Counted from the first letter of the stretch, positions 17,087 to 26,594 are shown. The stretch: DNA of 64,000 bases from Desulfotruncus arcticus DSM 17038 (GCF_900113335.1 NZ_FOOX01000003.1:310001-374000); one strand, 5' to 3'. Notes: generated by a model not told the origin, from the sequence alone. Numbers and translations are program-made.

Positions 17087-18154
17087 ATGCTTGATTTTGA
17101 TATTGACCTTGATCAATATGCACACATTAAAGTGATCGGGGTTGGCGGAGGCGGCAATAATGCAGTTAACCGCATGATCAGCGCCGGGTTGAAGGGCGTG
17201 GAGTTTATAGCGGTCAACACTGACGCTCAGGCGCTGCAGATGGCGCTGGCAGGAACTAAAATACAGATTGGCACCAAATTGACCAAGGGTTTAGGTGCAG
17301 GTGCCAATCCCGATATAGGCCAGAAAGCGGCAGAAGAAAGCAGAGAGGACATTGAACAGGTGCTCAGGGGTGCCGACATGGTCTTTGTAACGGCTGGCAT
17401 GGGCGGCGGCACCGGTACCGGAGCAGCGCCGGTGGTGGCTGAAGTGGCTAAAGAAGTCGGCGCTCTGACGGTTGGGGTAGTGACCAAGCCGTTCACATTT
17501 GAAGGTAAAAAACGCCAGAGCCAGGCAGAAATTGGAATTGAAAATTTAAAAAGCAAAGTAGACACCCTTATTACCATACCCAATGACCGGCTGCTGCAGG
17601 TGGTGGAAAAAAACACCTCCATTGTTGAGGCTTTTCGTATTGCCGACGACGTATTGCGTCAAGGCGTTCAGGGCATATCCGATTTAATAGCGGTTCCTGG
17701 TTTAATCAATCTGGATTTCGCCGATGTTAAAACGATTATGAAAGATACCGGATCGGCATTAATGGGGATAGGCAGTGCCAGTGGTGATAACCGCTCTGTG
17801 GAAGCAGCCAAGGCAGCTATTTCCAGCCCGTTGCTGGAAACTACCATTGAGGGTGCGCGGGGCGTTTTGCTCAATATTACCGGCGGCACATCATTAGGCT
17901 TATTTGAAGTAAACGAAGCAGCGGAGATTATTTCCCAGGCTGCCGACCATGAAGCAAATATAATCTTTGGGGCTGTCATTGATGAGCGCATGGAAGATGA
18001 AGTCAGGGTGACAGTAATAGCAACCGGGTTTGATAAAAAACAGTTTGCCGGTGTTCAGAAACCAAAGAGAGCCAGCGAAGGCATTGAGGTAAAACCATTT
18101 TCAGGCGGCGGGCACGACGACCTGGACATCCCCGCATTTCTACGCCGGAAATAA
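17087..18154 (+). CDS. ftsZ: cell division protein FtsZ
   Basis: Tubulin-like GTPase (355 residues) forming the division ring. Clear motifs are [14 protein letters not shown], the tubulin signature [22 protein letters not shown], and [11 protein letters not shown] in the T7 region. A short linker leads to the conserved C-terminal peptide [12 protein letters not shown] that binds FtsA. A strong AGAAGGAGG ribosome site precedes the ATG. Confidence 0.97.
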   Translation: MLDFDIDLDQYAHIKVIGVGGGGNNAVNRMISAGLKGVEFIAVNTDAQALQMALAGTKIQIGTKLTKGLGAGANPDIGQKAAEESREDIEQVLRGADMVFVTAGMGGGTGTGAAPVVAEVAKEVGALTVGVVTKPFTFEGKKRQSQAEIGIENLKSKVDTLITIPNDRLLQVVEKNTSIVEAFRIADDVLRQGVQGISDLIAVPGLINLDFADVKTIMKDTGSALMGIGSASGDNRSVEAAKAAISSPLLETTIEGARGVLLNITGGTSLGLFEVNEAAEIISQAADHEANIIFGAVIDERMEDEVRVTVIATGFDKKQFAGVQKPKRASEGIEVKPFSGGGHDDLDIPAFLRRK

Positions 18155-18211
18155 TGTCGAATAATAATTAAAACTATTTAAAATTAAAGACAATTACTAA
18201 CAAAATTTTCC

Positions 18212-18247
18212 AGCCACGGCATGTATAATAAAGCCGGGGCTTTTTAT
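18212..18247 (+). terminator. terminator after ftsZ
   Basis: AGCC-CGGC and GCCGGGGCT pair with one mismatch around a short loop, followed by TTTTTATTTT. It separates the division genes from the sporulation operon. Confidence 0.6.
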
Positions 18248-18303
18248 TTTTGTACAACTATCATAAACACAAAATATAAGCCATATAAATGCAGCAGGGA
18301 TAC

Positions 18304-18312
18304 TTTGTCAAA
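18304..18312 (+). promoter_or_regulatory. Spo0A box upstream of spoIIGA
   Basis: TTTGTCAAA matches the Spo0A-box consensus TTTGTCRAA and lies 60 bases before spoIIGA. The spoIIG operon is a classic target activated by phosphorylated Spo0A. The core promoter itself was not resolved. Confidence 0.55.
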
Positions 18313-18371
18313 AGAGGAAAGGGGACACCCCTCTTGGAGAATTTTTTTCATGGTAGTAGGGAGATAGTTTA

Positions 18372-19298
18372 ATGCCGTCCTACGTTGTGTATGTGGATCA
18401 AGTGATAGCAGGCAGCCTGGTGATGAATTTAATGATTCTGTGGTTGACAGCCAGGCTGGGCAGAATAGCCTTTCGACGCTGGCGCCTGTTTGCGGGGGCC
18501 GCCCTGGGAGCAGTGTATTCGATTGTAATTTTTGTTCCCGCGCTGCAGGTATTCACCGGTCCCGGTTATAAATTGCTGGTGTCCATATTGATGGTAGCCG
18601 CTGCTTTTATACCCCAGCAGCCGAAAAAGTCTTTGATGCTAATTGCTTATTTTTACCTGTGCACTTTTGCCCTGGGCGGTACGGTATTGGGAATAATCAA
18701 TTTTCTGCACCGGAGTGTGCCGGGTGAAACGCTGGCCGGGATTATGCAAGCAATAGACACATACCTGTGGTACGGGATATTAATGGCGCTGGCGATATTT
18801 TGGTTTACGGGTAAAATAGCGCCGGCAGCGCTGAGGAAAAGGCTGGTGCTGCCTCTGCTCAGGGCGGATTTAGATATAAATTTGCGAGGTAAAAAGGTCT
18901 GCCTTGCCGCTATGGTGGATACGGGGAACGGTCTTACCGATCCTTTGTCGGGTAACCCGGTGATCATCGCTGAATTCGATGCGGTAAAGGATATTCTGCC
19001 TGAACAAGTTAGCAGTGCTGTACAAAAGCAAGGTTGGCAAGACGGCGGCACGCTGCTGGCTGAAATGGGCGAGGGCATCCGGGAAGGAAATTTTCGTTTA
19101 ATACCTTTTTGTTCGGTGGGTCGCGACAACGGCTGGCTGATCGGGTTCCGGCCTGATGAAGTACTGGTAAGGCAGGGAGGTGGCGCAATAAGGACTAATG
19201 AGGTTATCATTGCCCTTTGCCCGGACCGTTTACAGGGGGATACACCCTGCCGGGCGCTTTTACCGCCGGATCTGTTTGAAACAAGGTTGGCCGGCTGA
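18372..19298 (+). CDS. spoIIGA: sigma-E processing peptidase SpoIIGA
   Basis: Membrane-bound aspartic protease (308 residues) that cleaves pro-sigma-E in the mother cell. The N-terminal half has five hydrophobic segments. The soluble C-terminal half has the aspartic-protease-like site [21 protein letters not shown], with Asp near residue 182. It lies immediately before its substrate gene sigE, as in all classic spoIIG operons. Confidence 0.93.
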   Translation: MPSYVVYVDQVIAGSLVMNLMILWLTARLGRIAFRRWRLFAGAALGAVYSIVIFVPALQVFTGPGYKLLVSILMVAAAFIPQQPKKSLMLIAYFYLCTFALGGTVLGIINFLHRSVPGETLAGIMQAIDTYLWYGILMALAIFWFTGKIAPAALRKRLVLPLLRADLDINLRGKKVCLAAMVDTGNGLTDPLSGNPVIIAEFDAVKDILPEQVSSAVQKQGWQDGGTLLAEMGEGIREGNFRLIPFCSVGRDNGWLIGFRPDEVLVRQGGGAIRTNEVIIALCPDRLQGDTPCRALLPPDLFETRLAG

Positions 19299-19360
19299 TA
19301 AGCCTTTCAATACATTTCACCAAAATAATAGTGCATGAAATATTGCATGAAGGAGGGAAA

Positions 19361-20089
19361 ATGTTGAGGCGGTTCTGGAAGATAAAACTGATTCTGCGAC
19401 TGAACCTGGCTAAATTAATGACCAGCCTGGGTATAGAATCCGGCGTATATTACGTGGGCAGCAGCGAAGCCCTTCCGCCCCCGTTGACTAATGACGAAGA
19501 GTGCTACCTGATTAATAAGCTGGAATCGGGCGATGGCGCAGTTCGCAGTGTGCTGATAGAGCGGAATTTGCGTTTAGTGGTGTATATTGCTCGAAAATTT
19601 GAGAACACCGGGGTTGGTATTGAGGACCTGGTATCAATCGGCAGCATCGGGCTGATTAAGGCCGTAAATACTTTTGATCCGGCCAAGAAGATTAAACTGG
19701 CCACTTATGCGTCCCGGTGCATTGAAAACGAAATATTGATGTACCTGCGCCGGAACAATAAAACCAGGACAGAAGTGTCTTTTGACGAACCGCTCAATAT
19801 TGATTGGGACGGAAATGAGCTGCTGCTCTCTGATGTGCTGGGGACGGAAAACGATATCATCTACAAATTTATTGAGGATGAAGTGGATCGGAAACTGCTC
19901 CATCTGGCACTGCAAAAGCTAACCGGCAGGGAAAGAAGAATTATGGAATTGCGTTTTGGGTTAAACAGTGGAAAGGAGAAAACGCAAAAAGAAGTTGCCG
20001 ATATGCTCGGTATTTCGCAGTCATACATTTCACGGTTAGAAAAAAGAATAATCAAGCGGCTGAAAAAGGAAATCAACCGCATGGAATAA
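19361..20089 (+). CDS. sigE: RNA polymerase sporulation sigma factor sigma-E
   Basis: Early mother-cell sigma factor (242 residues), made as an inactive pro-protein. The N-terminus ([19 protein letters not shown]) is the amphipathic pro-sequence, removed by SpoIIGA near the [15 protein letters not shown] segment. Region 2 ([38 protein letters not shown]) and region 4 ([26 protein letters not shown]) are almost identical to the Bacillus protein. ATG 19361 follows AGGAGG; an upstream in-frame ATG (19331) would add residues not found in the family. Confidence 0.96.
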   Translation: MLRRFWKIKLILRLNLAKLMTSLGIESGVYYVGSSEALPPPLTNDEECYLINKLESGDGAVRSVLIERNLRLVVYIARKFENTGVGIEDLVSIGSIGLIKAVNTFDPAKKIKLATYASRCIENEILMYLRRNNKTRTEVSFDEPLNIDWDGNELLLSDVLGTENDIIYKFIEDEVDRKLLHLALQKLTGRERRIMELRFGLNSGKEKTQKEVADMLGISQSYISRLEKRIIKRLKKEINRME

Positions 20090-20193
20090 TTCAGTCTGTC
20101 TCTCATCAATAAGCGATGTATAAATCACCAACCCCGAGGTAATAATGAAATTGAACTTAGCAAAAATTCGCGGGAAAAGGTGGGAGATGATTT

Positions 20194-20967
20194 ATGCTGG
20201 TTAACAAGGTGGAAATTTGTGGTGTTAACACATCAAAGCTCCCGGTACTCAAAAGCGCCAGGATGAGGGAACTTTTTGAGGCTATGCATAACGGAGACGG
20301 CTCCGCCAGAAACCAGCTAATAAACGGCAATCTTCGACTGGTCTTAAGCGTGATCCAACGTTTCACCAACCGTGGAGAATATGTTGATGACCTTTTTCAA
20401 GTTGGCTGCATTGGACTAATGAAGGCCATAGATAATTTTGACCTTTCCCAGAACGTTAAATTTTCCACTTATGCTGTTCCGATGATTATCGGGGAAATTA
20501 GGCGCTATTTAAGAGATAATAATCCCATCAGGGTTAGCCGCTCCCTCAGGGATGTTGCTTATAAAGCACTGCAGGTGCGGGATGCTCTGGTGAATAAACA
20601 CTCACGCGAGCCGTCGATCAATGAAATTGCCAGTGAGTTAAAAATGCCGAGGGAGGATATTGTATTTGCCCTTGATGCCATTCAAGAACCAATTTCTTTA
20701 TTCGAACCTATCTACCATGACGGTGGCGACCCGATATTTGTAATGGATCAAATTAGTGACGAAAAGCATCAGGACCTGAACTGGTTGGAGGGTATTGCTA
20801 TTAGGGACGCATTGCGTAAATTAAGTGACAGGGAAAAGTTAATCCTTACTTTGCGTTTTTATGAAGGAAAAACGCAAATGGAAGTGGCAGATGAAATAGG
20901 GATCTCCCAGGCCCAGGTTTCGCGGCTGGAAAAAGCGGCACTGAGCCATATGCGCAAGCACATCTAA
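20194..20967 (+). CDS. sigG: RNA polymerase sporulation sigma factor sigma-G
   Basis: Late forespore sigma factor (257 residues). It opens NKVEICGVNTSKLPVLK, the sigma-G hallmark, and has region 2 (LRLVLSVIQRFTNRGEYVDDLFQVGCIGLMKAIDNFDLS) and region 4 (QMEVADEIGISQAQVSRLEKAAL). It directs genes for spore maturation and DNA protection. The sigE-sigG order is conserved in sporulating Firmicutes. A GGTGGGAG ribosome site precedes the ATG. Confidence 0.97.
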   Translation: MLVNKVEICGVNTSKLPVLKSARMRELFEAMHNGDGSARNQLINGNLRLVLSVIQRFTNRGEYVDDLFQVGCIGLMKAIDNFDLSQNVKFSTYAVPMIIGEIRRYLRDNNPIRVSRSLRDVAYKALQVRDALVNKHSREPSINEIASELKMPREDIVFALDAIQEPISLFEPIYHDGGDPIFVMDQISDEKHQDLNWLEGIAIRDALRKLSDREKLILTLRFYEGKTQMEVADEIGISQAQVSRLEKAALSHMRKHI

Positions 20968-21034
20968 GTTACAAGTAACGTGAAAAATTTTTTTGACAAT
21001 AGCTGCTTTAATCAAGCTAATACCGAGGTGGGAC

Positions 21035-21196
21035 ATGCCTGTTAAATTATTAACCATTGGATTTGGCTTATGTATCTGGGTGCTGTCAATGCTGATTTTG
21101 CCCAATAGTGTGGCCGCTTCCGGGGAAGAAGCAGTACACGCTTACAATCAACACGACCTTTATTATGAATGGGATTATCCTAATAAATCCGATTAA
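21035..21196 (+). CDS. small predicted exported/membrane peptide
   Basis: Short gene of 53 residues starting MPVKLLTIGFGLCIWVLSMLILPNSVAA: one hydrophobic segment ending in a plausible Ala-x-Ala-like cleavage site, then a polar tail rich in Tyr, His, Asp and Asn. ATG 21035 has AGGTGG four bases upstream; the TTG-initiated extension from 20993 has none. It lies 67 bases after sigG, so forespore expression is plausible. No family recognised. Confidence 0.5.
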   Translation: MPVKLLTIGFGLCIWVLSMLILPNSVAASGEEAVHAYNQHDLYYEWDYPNKSD

Positions 21197-21240
21197 ACGC
21201 AAGCCAAACTAAAAATATTTTCCTGTTCAGTTTCTTCAAA

Positions 21241-21276
21241 CACTCTCATATACATCAGTATATGGGGGTGTTTTAT
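21241..21276 (+). promoter_or_regulatory. hairpin covering the ylmC ribosome site
   Basis: CACTCTCATATAC and GTATATGGGGGTG pair around ATCA and run into TTTTATTG. The right arm contains the only Shine-Dalgarno-like bases of ylmC. The structure can act as a terminator for the upstream genes or limit ylmC translation. Confidence 0.5.
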
Positions 21277-21278
21277 TG

Positions 21279-21572
21279 ATGGTAAGAATAACCGATCTGC
21301 GCATGCGTGAGGTCATAAATATAGCCGATGGGCGCCGTCTTGGTCCCATTAAGGACATAGATGTAAACCTGGAGGAAGGCTGTATCAATGCTATTATCCT
21401 ACCCGGTCACGGCGGGGGAAGGATTATGGGCATCCTGGGGCGGGAAGAAGAAATTGTAGTCCCCTGGCAGAGAATAAGAAAAATTGGGGTAGATGTAATT
21501 TTGGTGGATCTCTCTTTTGAAGCTCCGGGCGGAGGAGAATTGCACGGAGGAATCCAGGGCAAATTTTTTTAA
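21279..21572 (+). CDS. ylmC: YlmC/YmxH family sporulation protein (PRC-barrel)
   Basis: Small PRC-barrel protein (97 residues): MVRITDLRMREVINIADGRRLGPIKDIDVNLEEG..IVLPG-like..RIGVDVILV. This family is restricted to endospore formers and is typically found downstream of sigG. ATG 21279 or the TTG just before it could start translation; both depend on the GGGGGTG in the preceding hairpin. Exact function unknown. Confidence 0.82.
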   Translation: MVRITDLRMREVINIADGRRLGPIKDIDVNLEEGCINAIILPGHGGGRIMGILGREEEIVVPWQRIRKIGVDVILVDLSFEAPGGGELHGGIQGKFF

Positions 21573-21726
21573 AACAAGGCAATAAAAGATCTAATATTGC
21601 TCAGGGTAGACCCCAAACTTTTTGACGTTAGAAAAAAACCGTATTAAGCCTAGAATTATTGAGGAAAACATAGCCAGTTAAATTATTGGCGTTGTTTTTC
21701 TTTTTTGCTTTTTCAACAAGGTTTAG

Positions 21727-21768
21727 TATAATAATAAATGAAGATCTACTATATATACTAATTAGTAG
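21727..21768 (+). promoter_or_regulatory. nrdR promoter with possible NrdR box
   Basis: TATAAT at 21727-21732 is a consensus -10 box. Beginning about 15 bases downstream, CTACTATATATACTAATTAG resembles the AT-rich NrdR box (core CTATATAT), and CTACT..AGTAG forms outer inverted arms. Autoregulation by NrdR is inferred; no second tandem box was found. Confidence 0.35.
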
Positions 21769-21781
21769 GCGGTGTAAAGGT

Positions 21782-22240
21782 ATGCGATGTCCATATTGTG
21801 GTATGGCTGACAGCCGGGTGTTGGATTCCAGACCTACAGAAGAAGGTAATTCGGTGCGCAGGCGCAGGGAGTGCAGCGAGTGCGCCAGACGCTTTACTAC
21901 CTACGAGCGGGTAGACGAGCTTCCGTTGATGGTGGTCAAGAAGGATAGCCGCCGGGAGGTTTTTGACCGGGCTAAATTGCTGGCCGGGCTGATTATTGCG
22001 TGCCAGAAGCGCCCTGTTCCGACCAGCCAGCTGGAGGGACTGGTTAACGAAGTCGAACGGGATTTAAAAGGCGTCACTGACCGGGAAGTGCTAAGTAGGG
22101 ACATCGGACAGCAAGTAATGTTACGCCTGCGCGAGCTGGATGAGGTGGCTTATGTGCGTTTTGCTTCTGTTTACCGTGAATTTCGGGATGTACAGGAATT
22201 TATGCGAGAAATAGAGCAACTGGTGTTAAAACAAGATTAA
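21782..22240 (+). CDS. nrdR: transcriptional repressor NrdR
   Basis: Nucleotide-sensing repressor of ribonucleotide reductase genes (152 residues from ATG 21782). It has an N-terminal zinc ribbon (MRCPYCGMADSRVLDSRP..CSECARRFTTYERV) and an ATP-cone domain (VVKKDSRREVFDRAKLLAGL) that reads dATP/ATP levels. An upstream in-frame ATG (21686) would add a hydrophobic tail foreign to the family; 21782 has GGCGGTG upstream. It lies directly before nrdD, its expected target. Confidence 0.94.
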   Translation: MRCPYCGMADSRVLDSRPTEEGNSVRRRRECSECARRFTTYERVDELPLMVVKKDSRREVFDRAKLLAGLIIACQKRPVPTSQLEGLVNEVERDLKGVTDREVLSRDIGQQVMLRLRELDEVAYVRFASVYREFRDVQEFMREIEQLVLKQD

Positions 22241-22284
22241 TGTTGGTAACCGGGGTCCTGACCCCGCACAGGTCCAGCTTTATC

Positions 22285-22406
22285 TTCGCACAGCCTGTAA
22301 GACCCCGCCCTTTTAGGTCGGGGATTAACAGGCTGTAAGTTCGAAATAAGTGCGACTAAGGTTCAGATGGGGTCAAAAACCCCACCTGAACCAAGTCTTC
22401 TTTATT
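22285..22406 (+). repeat. two-hairpin intergenic repeat, copy 3 (variant first hairpin)
   Basis: The linker and second hairpin (22341-22406) match the other three copies with only small changes. The first hairpin is a different sequence with the same shape: CAGCCTGTAAGACCCCG pairing with CGGGGATTAACAGGCTG around a short loop. A short extra hairpin (GGGGTCCTGACCCC) precedes it. It lies between nrdR and nrdD. Confidence 0.8.
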
Positions 22407-22443
22407 AGAAATAGAATAACTAGTTAAAGAGGGGGCAGCAGTT

Positions 22444-24459
22444 TTGTTCAAGGTGATCCGGAAAAGAGACGGGCGTGAAGTGCCCTTCGACGAGGGTAAA
22501 ATAACAGATGCTATTTTCGAGGCAGCCCGGGCAGTAGGCGGCGAAGACAGGCAAACTGCCATGGAACTTACCATTGAAGCGTTAAAGATGTTGAAAAAAA
22601 AGTTCAACGGGCACGCTTTCAGTGTTGAGGACGTACAGGATATAGTTGAAAAAGTGCTAATTGAGGCGGGCCACGCCAGGACAGCGAAGGCCTATATTCT
22701 TTACCGGGATCGGCGGACCCGCATCAGGGATGCCAAGGGCGACTTGATGGATGCAGTGGAGGAAATTCTGGAAGAAACCAGCAAAGAAAACGCTAACATC
22801 AGCAATTCACCTTCGGCGAAGATGCTCCAGATTGCCAGTGCCGCCAGTAAGAAATATTATCTTACCCGGTTGATTGATGAAGATTTTTCCCTGGCCCACC
22901 AGCGCGGGGATATTCATATACATGATCTAGACTTCTATGGAAAAACCTTAACATGTGTACAGATTCCATTGGGCAGGCTTTTAGCCGAAGGGTTCGACAA
23001 CGGGCACGGTTATATCCGTCCGCCCAAGCGCCCGGCGTCAGCTACGGCCCTGGCGGCGATTATCCTGCAGAGTTCCCAGAACGACATGCACGGCGGACAG
23101 TCCTTTGCCTTTTTTGACCGGGATATTGCTCCTTACGTGGAAAACGCCAGTGACGATGAAACTTACCAGGCGATGGAAGCCCTGGTCTACAACTTAAACT
23201 CCATGCACAGCCGCGCGGGGGCTCAGGTGCCGTTCAGTTCCCTAAACGTTGGCACTGAAACCTCCGCAGCGGCCCGCAAGGTGACCAGAAATTTGCTATT
23301 AGCTTACGAAGCCGGCCTGGGCCGGGGAGAGAACCCCATCTTCCCCAACATAATTTTTAGGGTTCAGGAAGGAGTAAATTACAACCCGGAAGATCCCAAC
23401 TACGATTTATTTAAATTGGCTTTAAGGGTGGCGGCCAAACGTCTTAACCCTACTTTCAGTTTTATGGATTCCAGCTTTAACAAGGAGTGGGGGGACCAGG
23501 TAAGCTACATGGGCTGCCGTACCAGGGTTATGGCCAACCGACGCGGTCCGGCGATAACCGACGGACGGGGTAACCTTTCCTTTACTACCATCAATTTGCC
23601 TAGATTGGCCATCAAAGCCGAACGGGATATGCAACAATTTTACCGCCTGCTGGATAATATGATGAACCTGGCTATTCGCCAGCTGTATCACAGGTTTGGG
23701 GTTCAGGCCAAATTAAAGGTTAAGGATATGCCGTTTGTCATGGGGCAGGGGCTCTACCTTGAGTCCCGGGGCCTCAAGGATTGCGACCCCATTAGGGACG
23801 CCATTGTCAACGGGACCCTTTCAGTTGGCTTTATCGGGTTGGCCGAGGCACTTACGGCACTGACCGGGCGCCATCACGGCCAGGACAAGGACGCTCAGGT
23901 TTTGGGCAACGAAATTGTGGCCCGCATGCGGCGGCTCATTGACGAGGCCTGTGAGGAGTACGACTTAAACTACACACTGCTGGCGACTCCGGCGGAAGGG
24001 CTCAGCGGCCGGTTTATCGGCAAGGACCGTAAGGAATACGGTATAATCCCTGGGGTTACGAACAAGGAGTATTACACAAATTCATTCCATGTTCCGGTTA
24101 ATTTCCCGATATCCAGTTTTGAAAAGATCAGCTTGGAGGGTATATACCATAAATACTGCAATGCCGGGCATATCAGCTATGTGGAAATGGCGTCACCACC
24201 GGTGCATAACCCCGAGGCAATGGAAGCAATCGTCAGGCATATGCGGGACAGTGACATGGGTTACGCAGCGGTCAACTTTCCGGTGGATTTCTGCACCGGC
24301 TGCAGTACCCTGGGCGTAATTAACGAGGATAAGTGTCCCCGCTGCGGTTCAACGGCTATCCGCCGGGTGCGTCGCATCACGGGTTACCTGAGCACGGTGG
24401 ACCGGTTCAACGACAGCAAGGTGGCTGAGCTAAACGACCGGATCATTCATGAATTTTAA
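22444..24459 (+). CDS. nrdD: anaerobic ribonucleoside-triphosphate reductase (class III)
   Basis: Glycyl-radical enzyme (671 residues) making deoxynucleotides without oxygen. An N-terminal ATP-cone (FKVIRKRDGREVPFDEGKITDAI) is the allosteric site. The catalytic barrel follows (HIHDLDFY; SFMDSSFN..YMGCRTRV). The C-terminal zinc site is CTGCS..CPRCG, and the radical-bearing glycine lies in RRITGYLSTVDRFN, where many homologues have CGY. The start is TTG with GGGGG eight bases upstream. The activating enzyme NrdG is not adjacent and must be encoded elsewhere. Confidence 0.95.
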   Translation: MFKVIRKRDGREVPFDEGKITDAIFEAARAVGGEDRQTAMELTIEALKMLKKKFNGHAFSVEDVQDIVEKVLIEAGHARTAKAYILYRDRRTRIRDAKGDLMDAVEEILEETSKENANISNSPSAKMLQIASAASKKYYLTRLIDEDFSLAHQRGDIHIHDLDFYGKTLTCVQIPLGRLLAEGFDNGHGYIRPPKRPASATALAAIILQSSQNDMHGGQSFAFFDRDIAPYVENASDDETYQAMEALVYNLNSMHSRAGAQVPFSSLNVGTETSAAARKVTRNLLLAYEAGLGRGENPIFPNIIFRVQEGVNYNPEDPNYDLFKLALRVAAKRLNPTFSFMDSSFNKEWGDQVSYMGCRTRVMANRRGPAITDGRGNLSFTTINLPRLAIKAERDMQQFYRLLDNMMNLAIRQLYHRFGVQAKLKVKDMPFVMGQGLYLESRGLKDCDPIRDAIVNGTLSVGFIGLAEALTALTGRHHGQDKDAQVLGNEIVARMRRLIDEACEEYDLNYTLLATPAEGLSGRFIGKDRKEYGIIPGVTNKEYYTNSFHVPVNFPISSFEKISLEGIYHKYCNAGHISYVEMASPPVHNPEAMEAIVRHMRDSDMGYAAVNFPVDFCTGCSTLGVINEDKCPRCGSTAIRRVRRITGYLSTVDRFNDSKVAELNDRIIHEF

Positions 24460-24472
24460 ATAAGTCAATAAT

Positions 24473-24520
24473 TAAGCGGCTATAACCATTGAAAATTGGT
24501 TTATAGCCGCTTATATTTAC
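24473..24520 (+). terminator. terminator after nrdD
   Basis: AAGCGGCTATAA..CC and GG..TTTATAGCCGCTT form a long hairpin followed by a T-rich stretch. Confidence 0.65.
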
Positions 24521-24629
24521 TTAAGCAATCTGAAAATGGAAGAAAACACGCTCGGAAGGGGATGCTCTTTGAGTGTCGATGAGACTTCCCAAAACCATTA
24601 TGGAATTAATGAGAGATAGCTTACCCGGG

Positions 24630-25259
24630 TTAACTTAATTTTGTACTAACCAGTTTTAATCCTAAACCTATAAACAGAATGCCGGCCAATCTATTCAAGA
24701 GTGTAAGTTGTTTTGAATTATCTCTAAATTTTTTAGTCGCTAATGCAGAACATATGGCCAGCATGAAACACCAAATGGTTCCTGTGGCAATAAATGTTAA
24801 TCCTAGCAATAGAAAAGGCAGCGGACCATAGTTGCTATTGGTATTTACGAATTGGGGCAAAAAGGCTAAAAAGAAAAGAGCTACTTTAGGATTTAGTAAA
24901 TTAGTTATCATACCTTGCAAATATATTTTTAACATATTATCTGTTTTGGCTTTATCTAAATCAAACTTATCAGAGGTAGCTAATATTGCTTTAATACCCA
25001 AATATATCAGGTAGGCGGCTCCAACGTATTTCACAATATTAAAAGCAACTATAGATTTGGCCAGTATTATGGAAAGCCCCAAAGATGCTAATAATGTATG
25101 TAATAATGAACCTGAACTAATACCTAAAACTGACATTATCCCGGCTTTTTTACCTTGTGATATGCTTCTGCCGAGAATATACATGGTGTCCGCCCCTGGC
25201 GTTATATTTAGCATTATTCCCGATAGTAAAAAAAACCAATAGTGTTCAATTCCGAACAT
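24630..25259 (-). CDS. LysE/RhtB family amino-acid exporter
   Basis: Integral membrane exporter of 209 residues with about six hydrophobic segments. The N-terminal motif NITPGADTMYILGRSISQGKKAGIMSVLGISSG is the signature of the LysE/RhtB superfamily. ATG 25259 is chosen because GGAGG lies nine bases upstream; the earlier ATG at 25286 has no site. It exports amino acids or related compounds; the substrate cannot be predicted. A CorA remnant lies on the opposite strand just beyond its start, so this locus has been rearranged. Lower GC than neighbours may point to transfer. Confidence 0.86.
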   Translation of the reverse strand: MFGIEHYWFFLLSGIMLNITPGADTMYILGRSISQGKKAGIMSVLGISSGSLLHTLLASLGLSIILAKSIVAFNIVKYVGAAYLIYLGIKAILATSDKFDLDKAKTDNMLKIYLQGMITNLLNPKVALFFLAFLPQFVNTNSNYGPLPFLLLGLTFIATGTIWCFMLAICSALATKKFRDNSKQLTLLNRLAGILFIGLGLKLVSTKLS

Positions 25260-25399
25260 TCTATCGAACCTCCACATTTTTATCACTAATTTCTATCTTT
25301 ATCTTTATGTTTATATTATATTACTTTAATAACTTTGTGCGTCATTTTTCACCGGTATCACAATCATTTTTTGCCCCTGACCGTTATCAGGCGCATTTT

Positions 25400-25507
25400 C
25401 AGTTGAATTTTGATTATATGCCTGAACTTCGCTGGAAGTACGGCTATTTTTCAATACTCGGGTTTATGGGAATTATCGCCGGGGCAATGGTTGTATGGTT
25501 CAGATGA
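25400..25507 (+). pseudogene. C-terminal remnant of CorA-type Mg2+ transporter
   Basis: The frame ending at 25507 reads LNFDYMPELRWKYGYFSILGF then a hydrophobic helix and WFR, which is the end of CorA proteins (usually GMNF..MPEL..YGY, a helix, then WFR). The essential GMN has become QLN and nothing of the large N-terminal domain is present upstream, where the divergent exporter begins. It is a dead fragment. Confidence 0.65.
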
Positions 25508-26013
25508 AAAGGTTGGTTAAAAAGCTAAATTAAATCTGGGGACATTCCTTCAGCTAATCAGGGAAGGCGTGTCCCCTTTCCTGATATCGGGGTGTTTTTA
25601 ATGTCCCGCTTTTTTTATATTTTTTTTATATCATTCCGGCTTTTATTGAATTTGAATTTACTGGATATCTGGTTATAATATGGCTGTCGAAGGAGTACAA
25701 ATTAAATTTATTCTAAAAAACAAAGGGAAGGAGCATAAAAGATGTAGTAAGACCTTCCGAGATCATCATAAATTATAAAGCTATAGTCGGGTCAAGCTAT
25801 TTTATGGCTTCGTACTTCATACTCTAAATCAAGTTGGTAACTTGTTTACGGCATGTCTGGCAAGGTGTGAGATTTAAACAGAGCATTGGGTGCAAGAGTT
25901 GTAAAGATACCTTCTATTACTTATGCACGTAAAAAACAAGATAGAGAGCAAAGCAATGAAAGCTGTTCAATCTTGACAAAAAAAAGATTGCATGATATTT
26001 TGTGATAAGAAAA
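25508..26013. other. gene-poor AT-rich spacer
   Basis: No supported gene. A hairpin with outer arms GGGGACA/TGTCCCC and inner CCTTC/GAAGG lies at 25538-25576. The rest is AT-rich with short broken frames, probably decayed sequence next to the corA remnant. The marR promoter begins at 25973. Confidence 0.6.
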
Positions 26014-26029
26014 ATTCGTTACACGTAAT
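25973..26029 (+). promoter_or_regulatory. marR promoter with operator-like site
   Basis: TTGACA (25973-25978), 17 bases, TATTTT (25996-26001). Just past the expected start, ATTCGT-TAC-ACGTAAT (26014-26029) is an imperfect palindrome centred on paired CG steps. It resembles sites before arsA and the SRPBCC gene. Confidence 0.5.
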
Positions 26030-26046
26030 ATTAACGAGGTGTTTTT

Positions 26047-26526
26047 TTGAACAGCAATAGCGATATATATGAATTTCTACTGGATAATGTTCAGAAGATA
26101 ATTGTCCCCGAAGAGATCATTACCTTGGAATTGTCGATATCCCGTTATGAGTTTTTAGCTTTACAGCTTTCCGAAAAATTTCGAACCATTACCATGAGCA
26201 ATCTGGCCCAGGGTATGGCTGTGCCCATGAGTACCGCCACCGGAATTGTTGATCGCCTGGTGAAAAAAGGATTGTTAAAAAGAGGCAGAAGTGAAGAGGA
26301 TCGCAGGGTCGTGACGGTATCCCTTACTGATAGCGGCAAGTCTTTGGTAGAGGATTTGAAAGAACATTTTCGTGATTTTCTTGACAGGATAAGGAGTTTG
26401 CTTACTGAAGAAGAATTTGAAACAGGTTTGAAATTAGTGCGTAAGGTAATAGTGGGATTCCAAAAAGGTGCTCAAAACCCGGTACAAGAATCGGCACAAC
26501 AAAGGAGAAGCATTAAAATAGAATAA
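26047..26526 (+). CDS. MarR family transcriptional regulator
   Basis: Winged-helix dimeric regulator (159 residues). The recognition region MSNLAQGMAVPMSTATGIVDRLVKKGLLKRGRSEEDRRVVTVSLTDSG includes the wing with the conserved Asp-Arg-Arg. The start is TTG, preceded by GAGGTG. It lies upstream of the ArsA-type ATPase, and similar palindromes occur before both genes, so it probably represses itself and that operon. The ligand is unknown. Confidence 0.88.
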   Translation: MNSNSDIYEFLLDNVQKIIVPEEIITLELSISRYEFLALQLSEKFRTITMSNLAQGMAVPMSTATGIVDRLVKKGLLKRGRSEEDRRVVTVSLTDSGKSLVEDLKEHFRDFLDRIRSLLTEEEFETGLKLVRKVIVGFQKGAQNPVQESAQQRRSIKIE

Positions 26527-26594
26527 CATGGGTTGTGTAAAAAAGTGGGTTAACTAATAAGAAAGGGTAAATAAACGGTTTATTTTTTTCTAAT

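Noticed and set aside
25157..25507. 116-residue plus-strand gene
   Set aside because: Most of it overlaps the divergent exporter; only the last ~35 codons resemble CorA, so it is a remnant.
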